This document shows, in pieces, positions 34,313 to 43,324 of a DNA stretch of 64,000 nucleotides; the first letter of the stretch is position 1, and each line of letters starts with the position of its first letter. The stretch covers positions 186,001-250,000 of the forward strand of contig JADJYJ010000004.1 in NCBI GenBank assembly GCA_016719785.1. Reading direction: 5' to 3'. Below the pieces are notes generated by a model that saw only the letters and a program-made list of their open reading frames with translations, was not told the DNA's origin and searched no databases. Source of the stretch: Candidatus Amarolinea dominans (lineage in GTDB: Bacteria; Chloroflexota; Anaerolineae; SSC4; Amarolineaceae). The translations under genes were made by a program, and so were the position numbers.

Positions 34313-34666
34313 TCATTGCACGAGAATACCGCGTGTCTTGACTTCCCAGGCCAGCGGATGTTCATCGCGGAACTGTTCGGGCCGGAAGCCGATGACTTCG
34401 AAGCGCGCATCGAGTCGCGTCGCCAGGGTGGTCAGGCGCACCCAGTCCTGTAAGCGGTCCCCCGTCAAGTCTGGCGAGATCACCGCGACATCAATGTCGC
34501 TGTCGGCGTCAGCCGTGCCAGCCGCGTAAGAACCGTAGAGATAGACCGCGGTCATATCCAGGTCCTGTGCGCACAGGACGCATCGCAATTCCTGCACCTT
34601 GAGGATGACCTGCTCTTGTCTTATGACTCCGCTTTTGACTCTCGCTGCAATTCCCGCTTCAGCCAT
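34313..34666 (-). CDS. Minimal nucleotidyltransferase (MNT) protein
   Basis: 117 residues with AVYLYGSYAAGTADADSDID and VAVISPDL, the GSxxxG...SDxD nucleotidyltransferase core, and FEVIGFRPEQF at the third Asp/Glu position. Its start overlaps the HicB-like gene by 8 bp. No HEPN partner is seen. It closes a three-gene, toxin-antitoxin-like minus-strand operon (34313-35274). Confidence 0.8.
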   Translation of the reverse strand: MAEAGIAARVKSGVIRQEQVILKVQELRCVLCAQDLDMTAVYLYGSYAAGTADADSDIDVAVISPDLTGDRLQDWVRLTTLATRLDARFEVIGFRPEQFRDEHPLAWEVKTRGILVQ

Positions 34667-34904
34667 GATGCAACCTCTTGTGCGGTTCAGGGATGGTCAT
34701 GTTCTGCTCCAGGGCCACGGTCAGCCAACCCTGCATCGCTTCGCGGATCATCGCCAGGGCTTCGTCCGCGCTGTCACCCTGACTCATGCACCCCGGCAGT
34801 TCCTTGACGCGCACAAACCAGCCGTCTTCTGCGTCCTGCTTGAGTTCAATCGTGTAGGGTAGGCTCAAATAGGGGGTTGTCTTTTTCATCGGATTCTCTT
34901 TCAT
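34659..34904 (-). CDS. HicB-like antitoxin
   Basis: 81 residues: SLPYTIELKQDAEDGWFVRV, KELPGCMSQGDSADEALAMI, REAMQGWL matches the HicB partial-RNase-H fold (GCxxxGxTxxEAlxni). The usual HicA toxin is absent; the next gene is an MNT nucleotidyltransferase. I prefer the ATG at 34904 because it overlaps the corrected stop of the upstream gene as ATGA; 34889 is the alternative. Confidence 0.75.
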   Translation of the reverse strand: MKENPMKKTTPYLSLPYTIELKQDAEDGWFVRVKELPGCMSQGDSADEALAMIREAMQGWLTVALEQNMTIPEPHKRLHHG

Positions 34905-35274
34905 TCGTCCTGCAGCGCCACCAGGTTTTCCTCCAGCCACCGCTCGAAGCGCGTCACGGCCTCCTGCCTGCGCTGGCTGTGCGCCGACCGTCGCGGACAG
35001 ATTCCTGTGGAAAAAGGGCAATCAGGGTGCGCAGTGCGCGATTCACCGAATCGGAATCAGGGAAATAGCGCAGGACATCTGGGTCGAGGATCACTGCTCC
35101 CTGGGTTGGCTTGACCTCACGCGTGACCGTCGCACCGTCCGCGGCATGAATGATGATCGTATATCCGCCCTGCATGGCCGCAGCATGCTTTCCGCGTACG
35201 CCCCGCGAGAAATCATACTCAGATCGCATGTCGTCATCTATGGTTTGCACGTTGTCACTTGTCGCGTTGCTCAC
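34901..35274 (-). CDS. Small regulator-like protein, probably frameshifted
   Basis: The frame from ATG 35274 gives MRSEYDFSRGVRGKHAAAMQ, VTREVKPTQGAVILDPDVLR, YFPDSDSVNRALRTLIALFP, then runs into a stop at 34954. In the next frame RRQEAVTRFERWLEENLVAL, QDE continues to a stop at 34901, which overlaps the HicB start. The natural-looking second part suggests a one-base shift near 34960-35000. The YDFSxGxRGKH start is common in small antitoxin-like proteins. Function unknown. Confidence 0.5.
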
Positions 35275-35777
35275 AGTTCATTTCCCTGATCTTCGACCAC
35301 ATCAACCGGATTGAATGAAATCTAGCGTGCGTGAGGCATTATAGACGATGCCTCAAGAATGAACAAGCCAACCGATGAACCGGCGTTTGGACGTTGTCAA
35401 GCAACAAAATCATGCTTGCAGCGTCAACGGCGCAAGCCGGAGGCTTGCGTTACGAAGCCGTAGGTCACGTCTCTGGCGTGACGACGCCGTCTCCAACAAA
35501 TCATGCTTGCCTTATCCCTGTCCGTAACTGCTCAGGCCTCGTGCGCCGACTGCGGCCGCCGCATGAATTCGGGCCGCAAGGGCGTTCCGCCCCCAAGTCA
35601 GCCTGCGCCGACCGGCATTGCGTCCACGCAGGTGGACGCCCGGCGGCACGCCCATCAGGCGCGATTTCAATCGCTCAACCTCAACCCAAGCAGCGGGCCG
35701 CTGCCCCCTGCACCCCCGCTCAGCTCTGTCTCGCCATGCTGTTCCCTGACTTACACCCAGCACGTTATCAATAGGAC
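35275..35777. other. Gene-free spacer with repeat hairpins
   Basis: 503 bp without a gene I trust. GCAAGCCGGAGGCTTGCGTT (about 35430-35452) is a relative of the 8331-8411 hairpin unit; GTCACGTCTCTGGCGTGAC (about 35465-35483) is another hairpin. GTAACTGCTCAGGC at about 35523-35536 equals the end of the inverted-repeat element at 43643-43773. A 111-codon plus-strand frame here has low-complexity coding and is rejected. Confidence 0.5.
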
Positions 35778-36871
35778 TCAGAAATCCAGAGGCCCCAGAG
35801 TTTCAGAGGCCGGGGACGCCACCCGAAAACCATCGTAAACAAAGCGGTAGCGGGGACATGCCCATCCCGACAGGCGGAGCGCACATACATCGCTTGATTG
35901 TTCCAACTCCCGCCCCGCAGGATACGAACATCCGTGCTATTCTGATCCTCTCGCCCATCATCACTTCTATAAGGGTAACTCCCATATTGACTACTCACCC
36001 ACTCCCACACATTACCGGCCAGGTCATGCACTCCGTAAGGACTCACCCCATTGGCATAACTCTCCGCCGGCGCTGTGACGGCATACTCATCGTTGACGCC
36101 AGCATCCTTCGATTTATACCGGCAATTCTTATCACAAAAGTTCAGCCGCGTCCCGTCCCAGGTATTGCCCCACGGATAGAGGCGGCCGTCCGTGCCGCGG
36201 GCCGCCTTCTCCCATTCCGCCTCCGTCGGCAGACGTCCCCCGGCCCAACTGGCATAAGCATAAGCCTCGTACCAGCTCACGCACACCACCGGTTGCTGCG
36301 CCTGATTGAAGTCGCTGTCGCCCCAGCAATCTGGCTGCGTCACGTTGTTCTGCTGTCTCCAGGCCCAGCCCGCGTCGGTCCAGTACTGCTTCTGGTTGTA
36401 ACCCCCGGCATCCACGAACTTCCGGTACTGCGCATTCGTCACTTCCGTGCGGTCTATCCAGTACGCAGCCACATTCACCGTGTGCTGCGGTTTCTCACTG
36501 CCGTCCGCCTGGCTGTCGCTATCGGCCGATCCCATCGTGAACTCGCCTGCCGGCACATACACCATCACCGCCCCGTCAACTGCACGCGTGCGCGTCGTTC
36601 CGCCGCTCAGCGCCGGCGTATTGATTGGTGTAGGCGTATCTGTCGGCGTCGCGGTATTACTTGGCGTAGACGTATCGCTCGGCGTCGGCGTGTCCGGATC
36701 CTTCGGCAGCGGCGTCGCCGTCAGCGGGGTCACGGTCACTATTGGTTTCGCCGTCGCCCGGCCGACGACCACGGTCGGCGTGGGCTTGCCGCGGCCGCCC
36801 AACGCCCCCACCCTCAACACCAACAACGTCACGGCCAGCGCGCCGATCCCAATCAACGCCCAGGCTGACAC
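35778..36871 (-). CDS. Formylglycine-generating-enzyme (sulfatase-modifying factor) domain with membrane anchor
   Basis: A membrane helix (ALIGIGALAVTLLVL) and Pro/Thr linker lead into an FGE-sulfatase domain: MVYVPAGEFTMGSADSDSQA, YWIDRTEVTNAQYRKFV, VVCVSWYEAYAYASWAGGRL, PTEAEWEKAARG, LAGNVWEWVSS and RILRGGSWNN. A frame slip near 35851-35858 spoils the end; corrected, it reads YRFVYDGFRVASPASETLGP and stops at 35778. No proper start exists: the frame abuts the kinase stop with a one-base offset, so this is most likely the extracellular half of a kinase-FGE fusion. GTG 36871 is a formal start. Confidence 0.75.
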
Positions 36872-36878
36872 GTTGCGT

Positions 36879-37790
36879 TCACGCCGGCGCTGGCGCAGGC
36901 GCGGCGGGAGGCGACGGCCGGCCAATGACCTGGGTGGGCGGGGCAACCGGCGCCGGGGGCGCGGGGCGGGCCGCTTTGGCCGCGCCCAGGCCGGCCTCCA
37001 ACTCCTGACGCAGCGCGGCCACGCTCTGCGGCCGGTTGGTGGGCTGCGTCTCCAGGCCGTGCAGCAGCGCCCGGTCCAGCGCCGGGCTGAGGGTGGGATT
37101 CAGGGCGCGCGGCGGAGTCAACGTCGCCGTCCCCACTGCGCGCTTGACGCTCTCCGGCGGCGCTTCCCCGGTCAGCATCGCGTACAGGGTGGCCGTCAGC
37201 GCGTAGACATCGGTGCGCTGATCGGTGTGCGCGCTGCCGTACTGCTCCAGCGGCGCATAGCCCGCGGTCACGCCCAACGCGCCGCTGGCCGTGCTCTGGT
37301 AGGTTGAGCCCACCTTGCTCAGGCCGAAGTCCACCAGGAAGGCGTGCCCCTCCGGCGTGATCTTGATGTTCTGCGGCTTGATGTCGCGGTGAATGATGGG
37401 CGGGTTCTGGCTGTGCAGGTAGGTCAAGGCGTCGCACACCTGCCCCAGCCAGCTCAGCACCTCGGCCGGCGCTTGACGACGGCGCGCGGCCAGCAGCTCA
37501 GCCAGGTTGATGCCCTCGATGAAGGTCATCACCAGGTACTGCGCGCCGTCGGACGTGATGAAATGGTCGGTCACCGTGGGCAGGTTGCTGTGGTGCAGCC
37601 GCGCCAACGTCAGCGCCTCGCGCTCGAACTGGACGCGGGCGTCGGGCGTCACCAGGCTGTTTTCCTTCAGCGCCACGGCCATGCGCAGGCGTTGATCGAA
37701 CGCCTTGTAGACCGCGCCCATCCCGCCCTGACCAAGCAGCGCTTCGACGCGGTAACGGTTTTCCAGAATCATGCCAGGTTGCAGAGGCAT
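36879..37790 (-). CDS. Ser/Thr protein kinase (PknB-like), probably one protein with the FGE domain
   Basis: 303 residues from the ATG at 37788-37790 (AAGGAG 7 nt upstream). Kinase motifs: LLGQGGMGAVYKAFD, VALKENSL with the catalytic Lys, HRDIKPQNIKI, VDFGLSKVGS and GYAPLEQYG. After the domain comes AAKAARPAPPAPVAPPTQVI, then a Pro/Ala stretch ending at a stop at 36879. The next frame continues RRRERNVSAWALIGIGALAV, a membrane segment, and the FGE domain, so a single-base slip around 36880-36890 probably splits a cytoplasmic-kinase/external-FGE receptor. Confidence 0.85.
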   Translation of the reverse strand: MPLQPGMILENRYRVEALLGQGGMGAVYKAFDQRLRMAVALKENSLVTPDARVQFEREALTLARLHHSNLPTVTDHFITSDGAQYLVMTFIEGINLAELLAARRRQAPAEVLSWLGQVCDALTYLHSQNPPIIHRDIKPQNIKITPEGHAFLVDFGLSKVGSTYQSTASGALGVTAGYAPLEQYGSAHTDQRTDVYALTATLYAMLTGEAPPESVKRAVGTATLTPPRALNPTLSPALDRALLHGLETQPTNRPQSVAALRQELEAGLGAAKAARPAPPAPVAPPTQVIGRPSPPAAPAPAPA

Positions 37791-37820
37791 CGGGTACACT
37801 CCTTCGATGTTTTTTTTCTC

Positions 37821-37969
37821 TGCCACGAATTTCACTAATTTTCACGAATTATTCTTCTGCCTTCGTGTCAATTCGTGTAATTCGTGGCAAAAATCCGCTT
37901 AGCTTTCTCTGCCACGAATTTCACTAATTTTCACGAATTGTTTTCGTCTCATTCGTGCAATTCGTGGCA
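37821..37969. repeat. Two copies of the TGCCACGAATT palindromic element
   Basis: Units at 37821-37889 and 37910-37969 begin TGCCACGAATTTCACTAATT, contain TTCACGAATT and end AATTCGTGGCA, so each can fold on itself. Related copies lie at about 497-560 and 42627-42735. This fills most of the divergent gap between the kinase gene and the SCP2-like gene. Confidence 0.8.
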
Positions 37970-38056
37970 AAAAATCCTGACGCCATTATAGACGACTGCA
38001 CCGGAATGAACAAGCCGCCGAGCGCGGGGCGCCGCCCGCCAATGCGCCCCTGCGCT

Positions 38057-38085
38057 TTGTCAGCAGGCCAAAAGCATGTTACAAT
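38057..38085 (+). promoter_or_regulatory. Promoter of the SCP2-ADH-AOR genes
   Basis: TTGTCA (38057-38062), 17 bp, TACAAT (38080-38085), 65 bp before the ATG at 38150, which has AAAGGAG upstream. Confidence 0.65.
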
Positions 38086-38149
38086 GACCATATCGCAGTG
38101 CGTCATCTTTGCGCTGCGTCCATTGGATCACATAAAGGAGTAGCGAGCG

Positions 38150-38567
38150 ATGAAACTTCCGTTTCCGAGCGAGGAATGGGCAAAGCAGTTGCAGGTGGAA
38201 CTGAACCAGAGTCAAAATTACGCGGAGGCTGCGGCCACGTGGGAAGGCGACTTCTATTTTATTGTGGATGCGGGCCAGGGCATCGCCAAAGAAGAGGTGA
38301 TGTACCTGGACCTGTGGCACGGCAAATGCCGCGAAGCCGGCATGCTGGCCGATCGCACGGTCAAGACCCCGGAATTTGTCATTGCCGCGCCGCTGGCCGC
38401 GTGGAAACAGGTCATCGGCCGCAAAATTGACCCCATCCAGGCCCTGGTGACGCGCAAGCTGAAGCTGCAGGGCAACATGCTCAAGATCATGAAGTCGGTC
38501 AAAGCCGCCAATGAGTTGGTGCGCTGCACCACCTTCATCCCCACGCAGTATCCCGGACGAGGCGTAA
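38150..38567 (+). CDS. SCP2-like (sterol carrier) domain protein
   Basis: About 139 residues: LPFPSEEWAKQLQVELNQSQ, NYAEAAATWEGDFYFIVDAG, VMYLDLWHGKCREAG, FVIAAPLAAWKQVIGRKIDP, LKLQGNMLKIMKS, LVRCTTFIPTQYPG. This is the SCP2-like lipid-binding fold common in bacteria. The frame as given runs on into the dehydrogenase, but an extra A near 38557 explains this: without it the gene ends PGEA and TAA at 38565-38567. A hairpin follows at once. The ligand is unknown. Confidence 0.75.
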
Positions 38568-38597
38568 GACCGCACGCGAGGCGGACGGCCTGCGGTC
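38568..38597 (+). promoter_or_regulatory. Hairpin between the SCP2 and ADH genes
   Basis: GACCGCA (38568-38574) and TGCGGTC (38591-38597) form a stem right after the corrected SCP2 stop and before the AGGAGG of the dehydrogenase. It could be an attenuator or mRNA processing site. Confidence 0.4.
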
Positions 38598-38614
38598 CCC
38601 AACAGGAGGCGGTT

Positions 38615-39784
38615 ATGTGGTTTTTCAAAGCGCCTGAGATCGTCTACGGCGAGGATGCCCTGAGCTACCTCAGCCAACTGCAGGGTCAGCGCGCCTTCAT
38701 TGTCACCGATGCCGTGTTGGCAAAACTGGGCTATCCGGAGATGGTCATCGCCCAGTTGAAGGAGGCCGGCATCCCCGCGGCCGTCTTTTCGGACGTGGAG
38801 CCGGAGCCTTCGCTGCAAACCGTGCGCAAGGGCGCGGCGGCCATGCTGGAGTTCGAGCCGGATTGGATCATCGGCCTGGGCGGCGGCAGCGCCATGGACG
38901 CGGCCAAAGCCATGTGGATCCTGTACGAATACCCCGACATCGAGCCGGCCGCGATCAACCCGATCGTGCCCATCGGCCTGCGCAGCAAGGCGCGGCTGAT
39001 CGCCATCCCCACCACCAGCGGCACCGGCTCCGAGGCGACTTGGGCCACGGTGTTGACCGATGTGGAAGAGCGGCGCAAACTCGGCCTGGCCTCGCGCGAA
39101 ATTTTGCCTGACCTGGCGATCGTGGACCCGGCGCTGACGGCCAACCTGCCGCCCCGCGTCACCGCAGACACCGGCATAGACGTGCTCACGCACGCGATCG
39201 AGGCCTACACCAGCTCCTGGCACAACGATTTCTCCGACGGCCTGGCGCTGAAGGCCATCCAACTGGTGTTCAGCTACCTGCCTACCGCGGTCAGCCAGGG
39301 CGCCAGGGACATGGAGGCGCGCGAGCGCATGCACAACGCCGCCACCATCGCCGGCATGGCCTTCGGCAACGCGCAAGCGGGACTCGCCCACTCGCTGGGC
39401 CATACCCTGGGCGCCAGTTTCCACATCCCGCACGGCCGCAGCGTGGGCATGTACTTGCCCTATACCATCGAATACTGCGTGCGCGGCGAGGACCCGACCC
39501 GTTACGCGGACATTGCGCGCTTCCTGAGCCTGCCGGCCGCGGATGAGGCGCAGGGCGCGGCCAGCCTGGCGGCCGCCATCCGTGACCTGGAGCGCCAGAT
39601 TGGCCTGCCGCTGTCCGCGCGCGAGATGGGCATTGACCCCGCGCAGTACGACGACGAAATCAGCCGCATGGTGCTGTTGGTGGAAGGCGACACCTCGGTA
39701 ACGATGTCTGCCCGCGTGCCCAATCAGGCCGACACCGCCAAACTCCTGCGCTACACCTTCGATGGCACACCGATTGACTTTTGA
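38615..39784 (+). CDS. Iron-containing alcohol dehydrogenase
   Basis: 389 residues from ATG 38615, which has AGGAGG 5 nt upstream. Motifs: DWIIGLGGGSAMDAAKAMWI (NAD fold), IPTTSGTGSEATWATVLTD, LPPRVTADTGIDVLTHAIEA and GLAHSLGHTLGASFHIPHG, holding the Asp and three His metal ligands. It likely interconverts an alcohol and an aldehyde with NAD(P)H. It lies between an SCP2-like gene and an aldehyde:ferredoxin oxidoreductase, which suggests a shared aldehyde pathway. The substrate is not known. Confidence 0.9.
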   Translation: MWFFKAPEIVYGEDALSYLSQLQGQRAFIVTDAVLAKLGYPEMVIAQLKEAGIPAAVFSDVEPEPSLQTVRKGAAAMLEFEPDWIIGLGGGSAMDAAKAMWILYEYPDIEPAAINPIVPIGLRSKARLIAIPTTSGTGSEATWATVLTDVEERRKLGLASREILPDLAIVDPALTANLPPRVTADTGIDVLTHAIEAYTSSWHNDFSDGLALKAIQLVFSYLPTAVSQGARDMEARERMHNAATIAGMAFGNAQAGLAHSLGHTLGASFHIPHGRSVGMYLPYTIEYCVRGEDPTRYADIARFLSLPAADEAQGAASLAAAIRDLERQIGLPLSAREMGIDPAQYDDEISRMVLLVEGDTSVTMSARVPNQADTAKLLRYTFDGTPIDF

Positions 39785-39923
39785 GCGCATGCGCGCCTGA
39801 AACCGCCGCGGCCTGGTGACGGTGATCGTCGCCAGGCTGGCGGGCGGGATGACCTGCCCCGGGTGAAAAACCGCTGCCGACCCTGCGATCTGGGCAGCGC
39901 CTGACGAAAACGAGGACACTCGT

Positions 39924-41768
39924 ATGACCACCCTCCCTGGCTATCTCGGCCACATCCTGCGGGTTGATCTGACGCAGCAGCGCACCTGGATCGAACCGCT
40001 GAACGCAGACTACGCAGCCCGTTTCCTGGGCGGCAGCGGCCTGGGCGCGCGCTATCTGTGGGACTATATCACGGCTGACACCGACCCCTTGGGGCCGGAC
40101 AATCCGCTCATCTTCATGACCGGCCCCTTCGTGGGCACCACGACGCCGGCCGCGGGCCGCTTCAGCGTCGTGACACGCTCACCGGCCACCCGCCTGACCG
40201 GTGAGGGCAACAGCGGCGGCTTCTTCGGCCCGGCCCTGCGCCAGGCCGGCTTCGATGGCATCATCATCACGGGCCAGGCGCAAACACCGGTCTACCTGAG
40301 CATCCTTGACGGTGCAGCGCAGTTGCACGACGCCAGCCACCTGTGGGGTCTCGACAGCTACGCGGTGCAGGAGCGGGTCAAGGCCGAGATCAGCCAGCCC
40401 AAAGCGCGCGTGGCTTGCATTGGGCCGGCCGGGGAACGGCTGGTCAAATTCGCCGCGGTGATGAATGACCACGGCCGCTGCGCCGCGCGCACCGGGCTGG
40501 GCGCGGTCATGGGCAGCAAGAAGCTCAAGGCCATTGCCGCCTACGGTCGCGCGGAAATCCCCCTGGCCGATCCCAAAGAGTTCAAAGAGACGCTGCGGCG
40601 CACGATGAAGTTCGTCATCGAAGACCTCCTCACGCAGGCGCTGCGCGTGGGCGGCACCGTGCTCAGTTTGGATGCCGGCTTCATGTACGGCGACGTGCCG
40701 CGGCGCTATTACACCGCCAGCGAATCAGCACACCTCGAAAATAACGTCAACATGAGCACGATGGCCGAAACCATGCTCACCCGCCACCTGGCGTGCTTCC
40801 GCTGCCCCATCGCCTGCAATCGCGAAGTCCACCTGGACAACTATCAGGAGCCGGTGGTGGACGGGCCGGAATACGAAACGGTCGCGGGCTTCACCACCAA
40901 CCTGGACTCGCCCGACATGCAGGCGGCCGGCATGGCCGGGCACCTCTGCAACCAGTTGGGCATGGACACCATCTCCACGGCGAGTACCATCGGGCTGCTC
41001 TACTACCTTTACAATGAAGGGATCATCAGCGCCGAGCAAATCGGCATGGCGCTGCCCTGGGGCGACCCCGAACCGGCCATTCGCCTGACGCGCATGATTG
41101 GCAGCCGCGAAGGCATTGGCGACATCGCCGCCGAAGGCGCCCTGGCCGTCGCAACGCACTTCGGGGTCCCCGAACTGGCCGTGCAGGTCAAGAACCTGGA
41201 AGTGCCGTTCCATGACCCGCGTGCGTTCATGGGGCAAGGCTTGGTCTATGCCACCGGCAACCGCGGGGCGGACCACATGTCAGGCGATTGCTACGAAGTG
41301 GGGCGCGGGCGCATCATCCCCGAACTGGGCCTGGACTTACTCGACCGCTTCGAGCAGTCAGAGGCGCAGGCGCTGATGGCCGCGCGCACGATGGACTATC
41401 GCAGCTTCACCAACAGCGCCATCCTCTGCCATTTCGAGGACCCGCAGATTGATAACCTGGTCAGCCTGCTGCGCAGCATCGCCGGGATCGAAGCGGACTA
41501 TGCCTGGATCGCGCGCATGGGCGAACGCATCACCAACCTCAAGCGCGCGCTCAACTGCCGTTTGGGCGCCACGCGCGCCGATGACACCCTGCCCAAGCTC
41601 CTGCGCACCCCGCTGGTCAAGAGCAACACCGAGGGTAACAGCCTGGACTTCGAGATGATGCTGCCGATCTACTACCGGCTGCGCGGTTGGGATTGGGAAA
41701 CAGGCAAGCCCCTGCCGGAAAAACTGAGCGCGTTGGATCTGCCAGAGGCAGTGGCCGCGCTGTGGTAG
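39924..41768 (+). CDS. aor: Aldehyde:ferredoxin oxidoreductase (tungstoprotein)
   Basis: Oxidises aldehydes to acids, passing electrons to ferredoxin; needs a tungsten bis-pterin and a 4Fe-4S cluster. 614 residues, the usual length. It starts GYLGHILRVDLTQQ and has FLGGSGLGARYLWDY, GRFSVVTRSPATRLTGEGNS, CFRCPIACNREVH (three cluster Cys) and NRGADHMSGDCYE near the pterin. It follows the alcohol dehydrogenase after 139 bp. Anaerobic or microaerobic metabolism is implied next to an aerobic oxidase elsewhere in the window. Confidence 0.93.
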   Translation: MTTLPGYLGHILRVDLTQQRTWIEPLNADYAARFLGGSGLGARYLWDYITADTDPLGPDNPLIFMTGPFVGTTTPAAGRFSVVTRSPATRLTGEGNSGGFFGPALRQAGFDGIIITGQAQTPVYLSILDGAAQLHDASHLWGLDSYAVQERVKAEISQPKARVACIGPAGERLVKFAAVMNDHGRCAARTGLGAVMGSKKLKAIAAYGRAEIPLADPKEFKETLRRTMKFVIEDLLTQALRVGGTVLSLDAGFMYGDVPRRYYTASESAHLENNVNMSTMAETMLTRHLACFRCPIACNREVHLDNYQEPVVDGPEYETVAGFTTNLDSPDMQAAGMAGHLCNQLGMDTISTASTIGLLYYLYNEGIISAEQIGMALPWGDPEPAIRLTRMIGSREGIGDIAAEGALAVATHFGVPELAVQVKNLEVPFHDPRAFMGQGLVYATGNRGADHMSGDCYEVGRGRIIPELGLDLLDRFEQSEAQALMAARTMDYRSFTNSAILCHFEDPQIDNLVSLLRSIAGIEADYAWIARMGERITNLKRALNCRLGATRADDTLPKLLRTPLVKSNTEGNSLDFEMMLPIYYRLRGWDWETGKPLPEKLSALDLPEAVAALW

Positions 41769-41774
41769 CAGACA

Positions 41775-41805
41775 GAAACCCGGCTTCTGCGAGAAGCCGG
41801 GTTTC
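41775..41805 (+). terminator. Hairpin after the AOR gene
   Basis: GAAACCCGGCTTCT (41775-41788) and AGAAGCCGGGTTTC (41792-41805) form a perfect 14-bp stem with a 3-nt loop. No T tract follows. The patatin gene starts 24 bp later. Confidence 0.75.
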
Positions 41806-41828
41806 CTGTGAGATCGAGTCGGAAAACA

Positions 41829-42608
41829 ATGAATTGGTCAAGTAACAAGCGAATCGGACTGGTGTTGGGCGGCGGCGTGGCCCGCGGCCTGCTCCATGTC
41901 GGCGTGCTGGAAGTGCTCGAGGGCCAGGGCGTTCCCATTGATTTCGTCGTGGGGGTCAGCTCCGGCGCGATGGTCGGCGCGGCCTATTGCGCCAGTGGGA
42001 GCCACGAACAGGTACGCCAAGTCTCTGAGTTGATGCGCTGGGACCGCATTGCGCGGCCATTGCGTCCGTCACGCGCCAGCGGGTTCGGCGTCACCTTTGC
42101 ACGCCTGGAGCGCTGGGTGGAACAAACCGCCGGTGTCACCACCTTCGAGCAGCTCAAAACGCCGTTGATCGTGGTGGCCAGCGACCTGATGAGCGGTAAG
42201 CCGGTCGTCTTCCAGCACGGGCCGTTGGCGCCGGCCGTGCGTGCCAGTTCCTCGGTGCCTGGCATGGTGGAGCCGCTCAAGCTGGACGGGCGCCTGCTGG
42301 TAGACGGCGGGATTACCAACAATCTCCCCATCTCGATTGCGCGTCAGTTCGGAGCCGATGTGGTCATCGCGGTCAACTGTTTTCCGCCGCCGCGCGCCAT
42401 GCCGCGCAGCATGTTCTGGCAGGGCGTGACCGCCATCACCTGGCTGCTCCTGCAGGCCGGGGATGATCCCCATTCGGCCGATGTACTGGTGGAGCCTGAC
42501 CTTGACCAGGTGAGCCTGCTGCGCCTGGCGAGCGCCGACCTGCGCCACCGCGGCGCCCGCGCGATGATTGCACAACTTCCGCGGCTGCACAACCGTTTGT
42601 TCTCCTGA
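41829..42608 (+). CDS. Patatin-like phospholipase / RssA family
   Basis: 259 residues with a Ser-Asp dyad hydrolase fold: oxyanion loop IGLVLGGGVARG, nucleophile elbow VVGVSSGAMVGAAYC (GxSxG), and LLVDGGITNNLPI with the catalytic Asp (DGG). No signal peptide or other domain, so it is a cytoplasmic lipid acyl hydrolase. I use the ATG at 41829. The downstream 380 bp contain repeats. Confidence 0.9.
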   Translation: MNWSSNKRIGLVLGGGVARGLLHVGVLEVLEGQGVPIDFVVGVSSGAMVGAAYCASGSHEQVRQVSELMRWDRIARPLRPSRASGFGVTFARLERWVEQTAGVTTFEQLKTPLIVVASDLMSGKPVVFQHGPLAPAVRASSSVPGMVEPLKLDGRLLVDGGITNNLPISIARQFGADVVIAVNCFPPPRAMPRSMFWQGVTAITWLLLQAGDDPHSADVLVEPDLDQVSLLRLASADLRHRGARAMIAQLPRLHNRLFS

Positions 42609-42626
42609 CCTGGGCCAATCCTCCCT

Positions 42627-42735
42627 GCCACGAATTTCACTAATTTTCACGAATTGTTCTGTTGTTTTCGTGTGAATTCGTGTAATTCGTGGCAAAAGAC
42701 TCTACGGATTCTCTGCCACGGATTTTCACGAATTG
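42627..42735. repeat. TGCCACGAATT palindromic element, one full and one partial copy
   Basis: 42627-42694 matches the units at 37821-37969 (TGCCACGAATTTCACTAATT ... AATTCGTGGCA). 42714-42735 is a partial second unit (TGCCACGGATTTTCACGAAT). The partial copy supplies the -35 of the promoter at 42725-42752. Confidence 0.75.
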
Positions 42736-42752
42736 ACGATAGCCATTACAAT
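42725..42752 (+). promoter_or_regulatory. Promoter of the first HEPN-MNT module
   Basis: TTCACG (42725-42730), 16 bp, TACAAT (42747-42752). The segment GATAGCCATTACAATTG resembles TGTAGCCGTTACAATTG at the second module (43802-43830), so the two modules share promoter ancestry. Confidence 0.45.
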
Positions 42753-42784
42753 TGCATGTCACCCATGCAAATCCACCTTCACTG

Positions 42785-43031
<247 letters not shown>

Positions 43032-43324
43032 CTTCGCTAAGAGACCATGGATTTCAGATTCAGGACGCAATCTTGTTTGGTAGCTATGCCAGCGGCCAGG
43101 CGAATCAGTGGAGTGACATTGATTTGGCATTGGTATCTAGCGAATTCGAGGGCATTCGTTTTGCAGACAAGAACAAAATTCGGAAGATCACCATTTCGAT
43201 CAGCACGGATTTGGAGGTTTTGCCCTTCAATCCGAAAGATTTCACGCCAAGCAACCCACTGGTCAAAGAGATCTTGGACACTGGTATACGAGTCGTTCGA
43301 TGGGGTGTAGCGCGCCCCTGAATC

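Noticed and set aside
35503..35838. Plus-strand ORF with a CADCGRR motif as a small zinc protein
   Set aside because: Composition is low-complexity, no ribosome site, and it runs through repeat hairpins and into the 3' end of the FGE gene.
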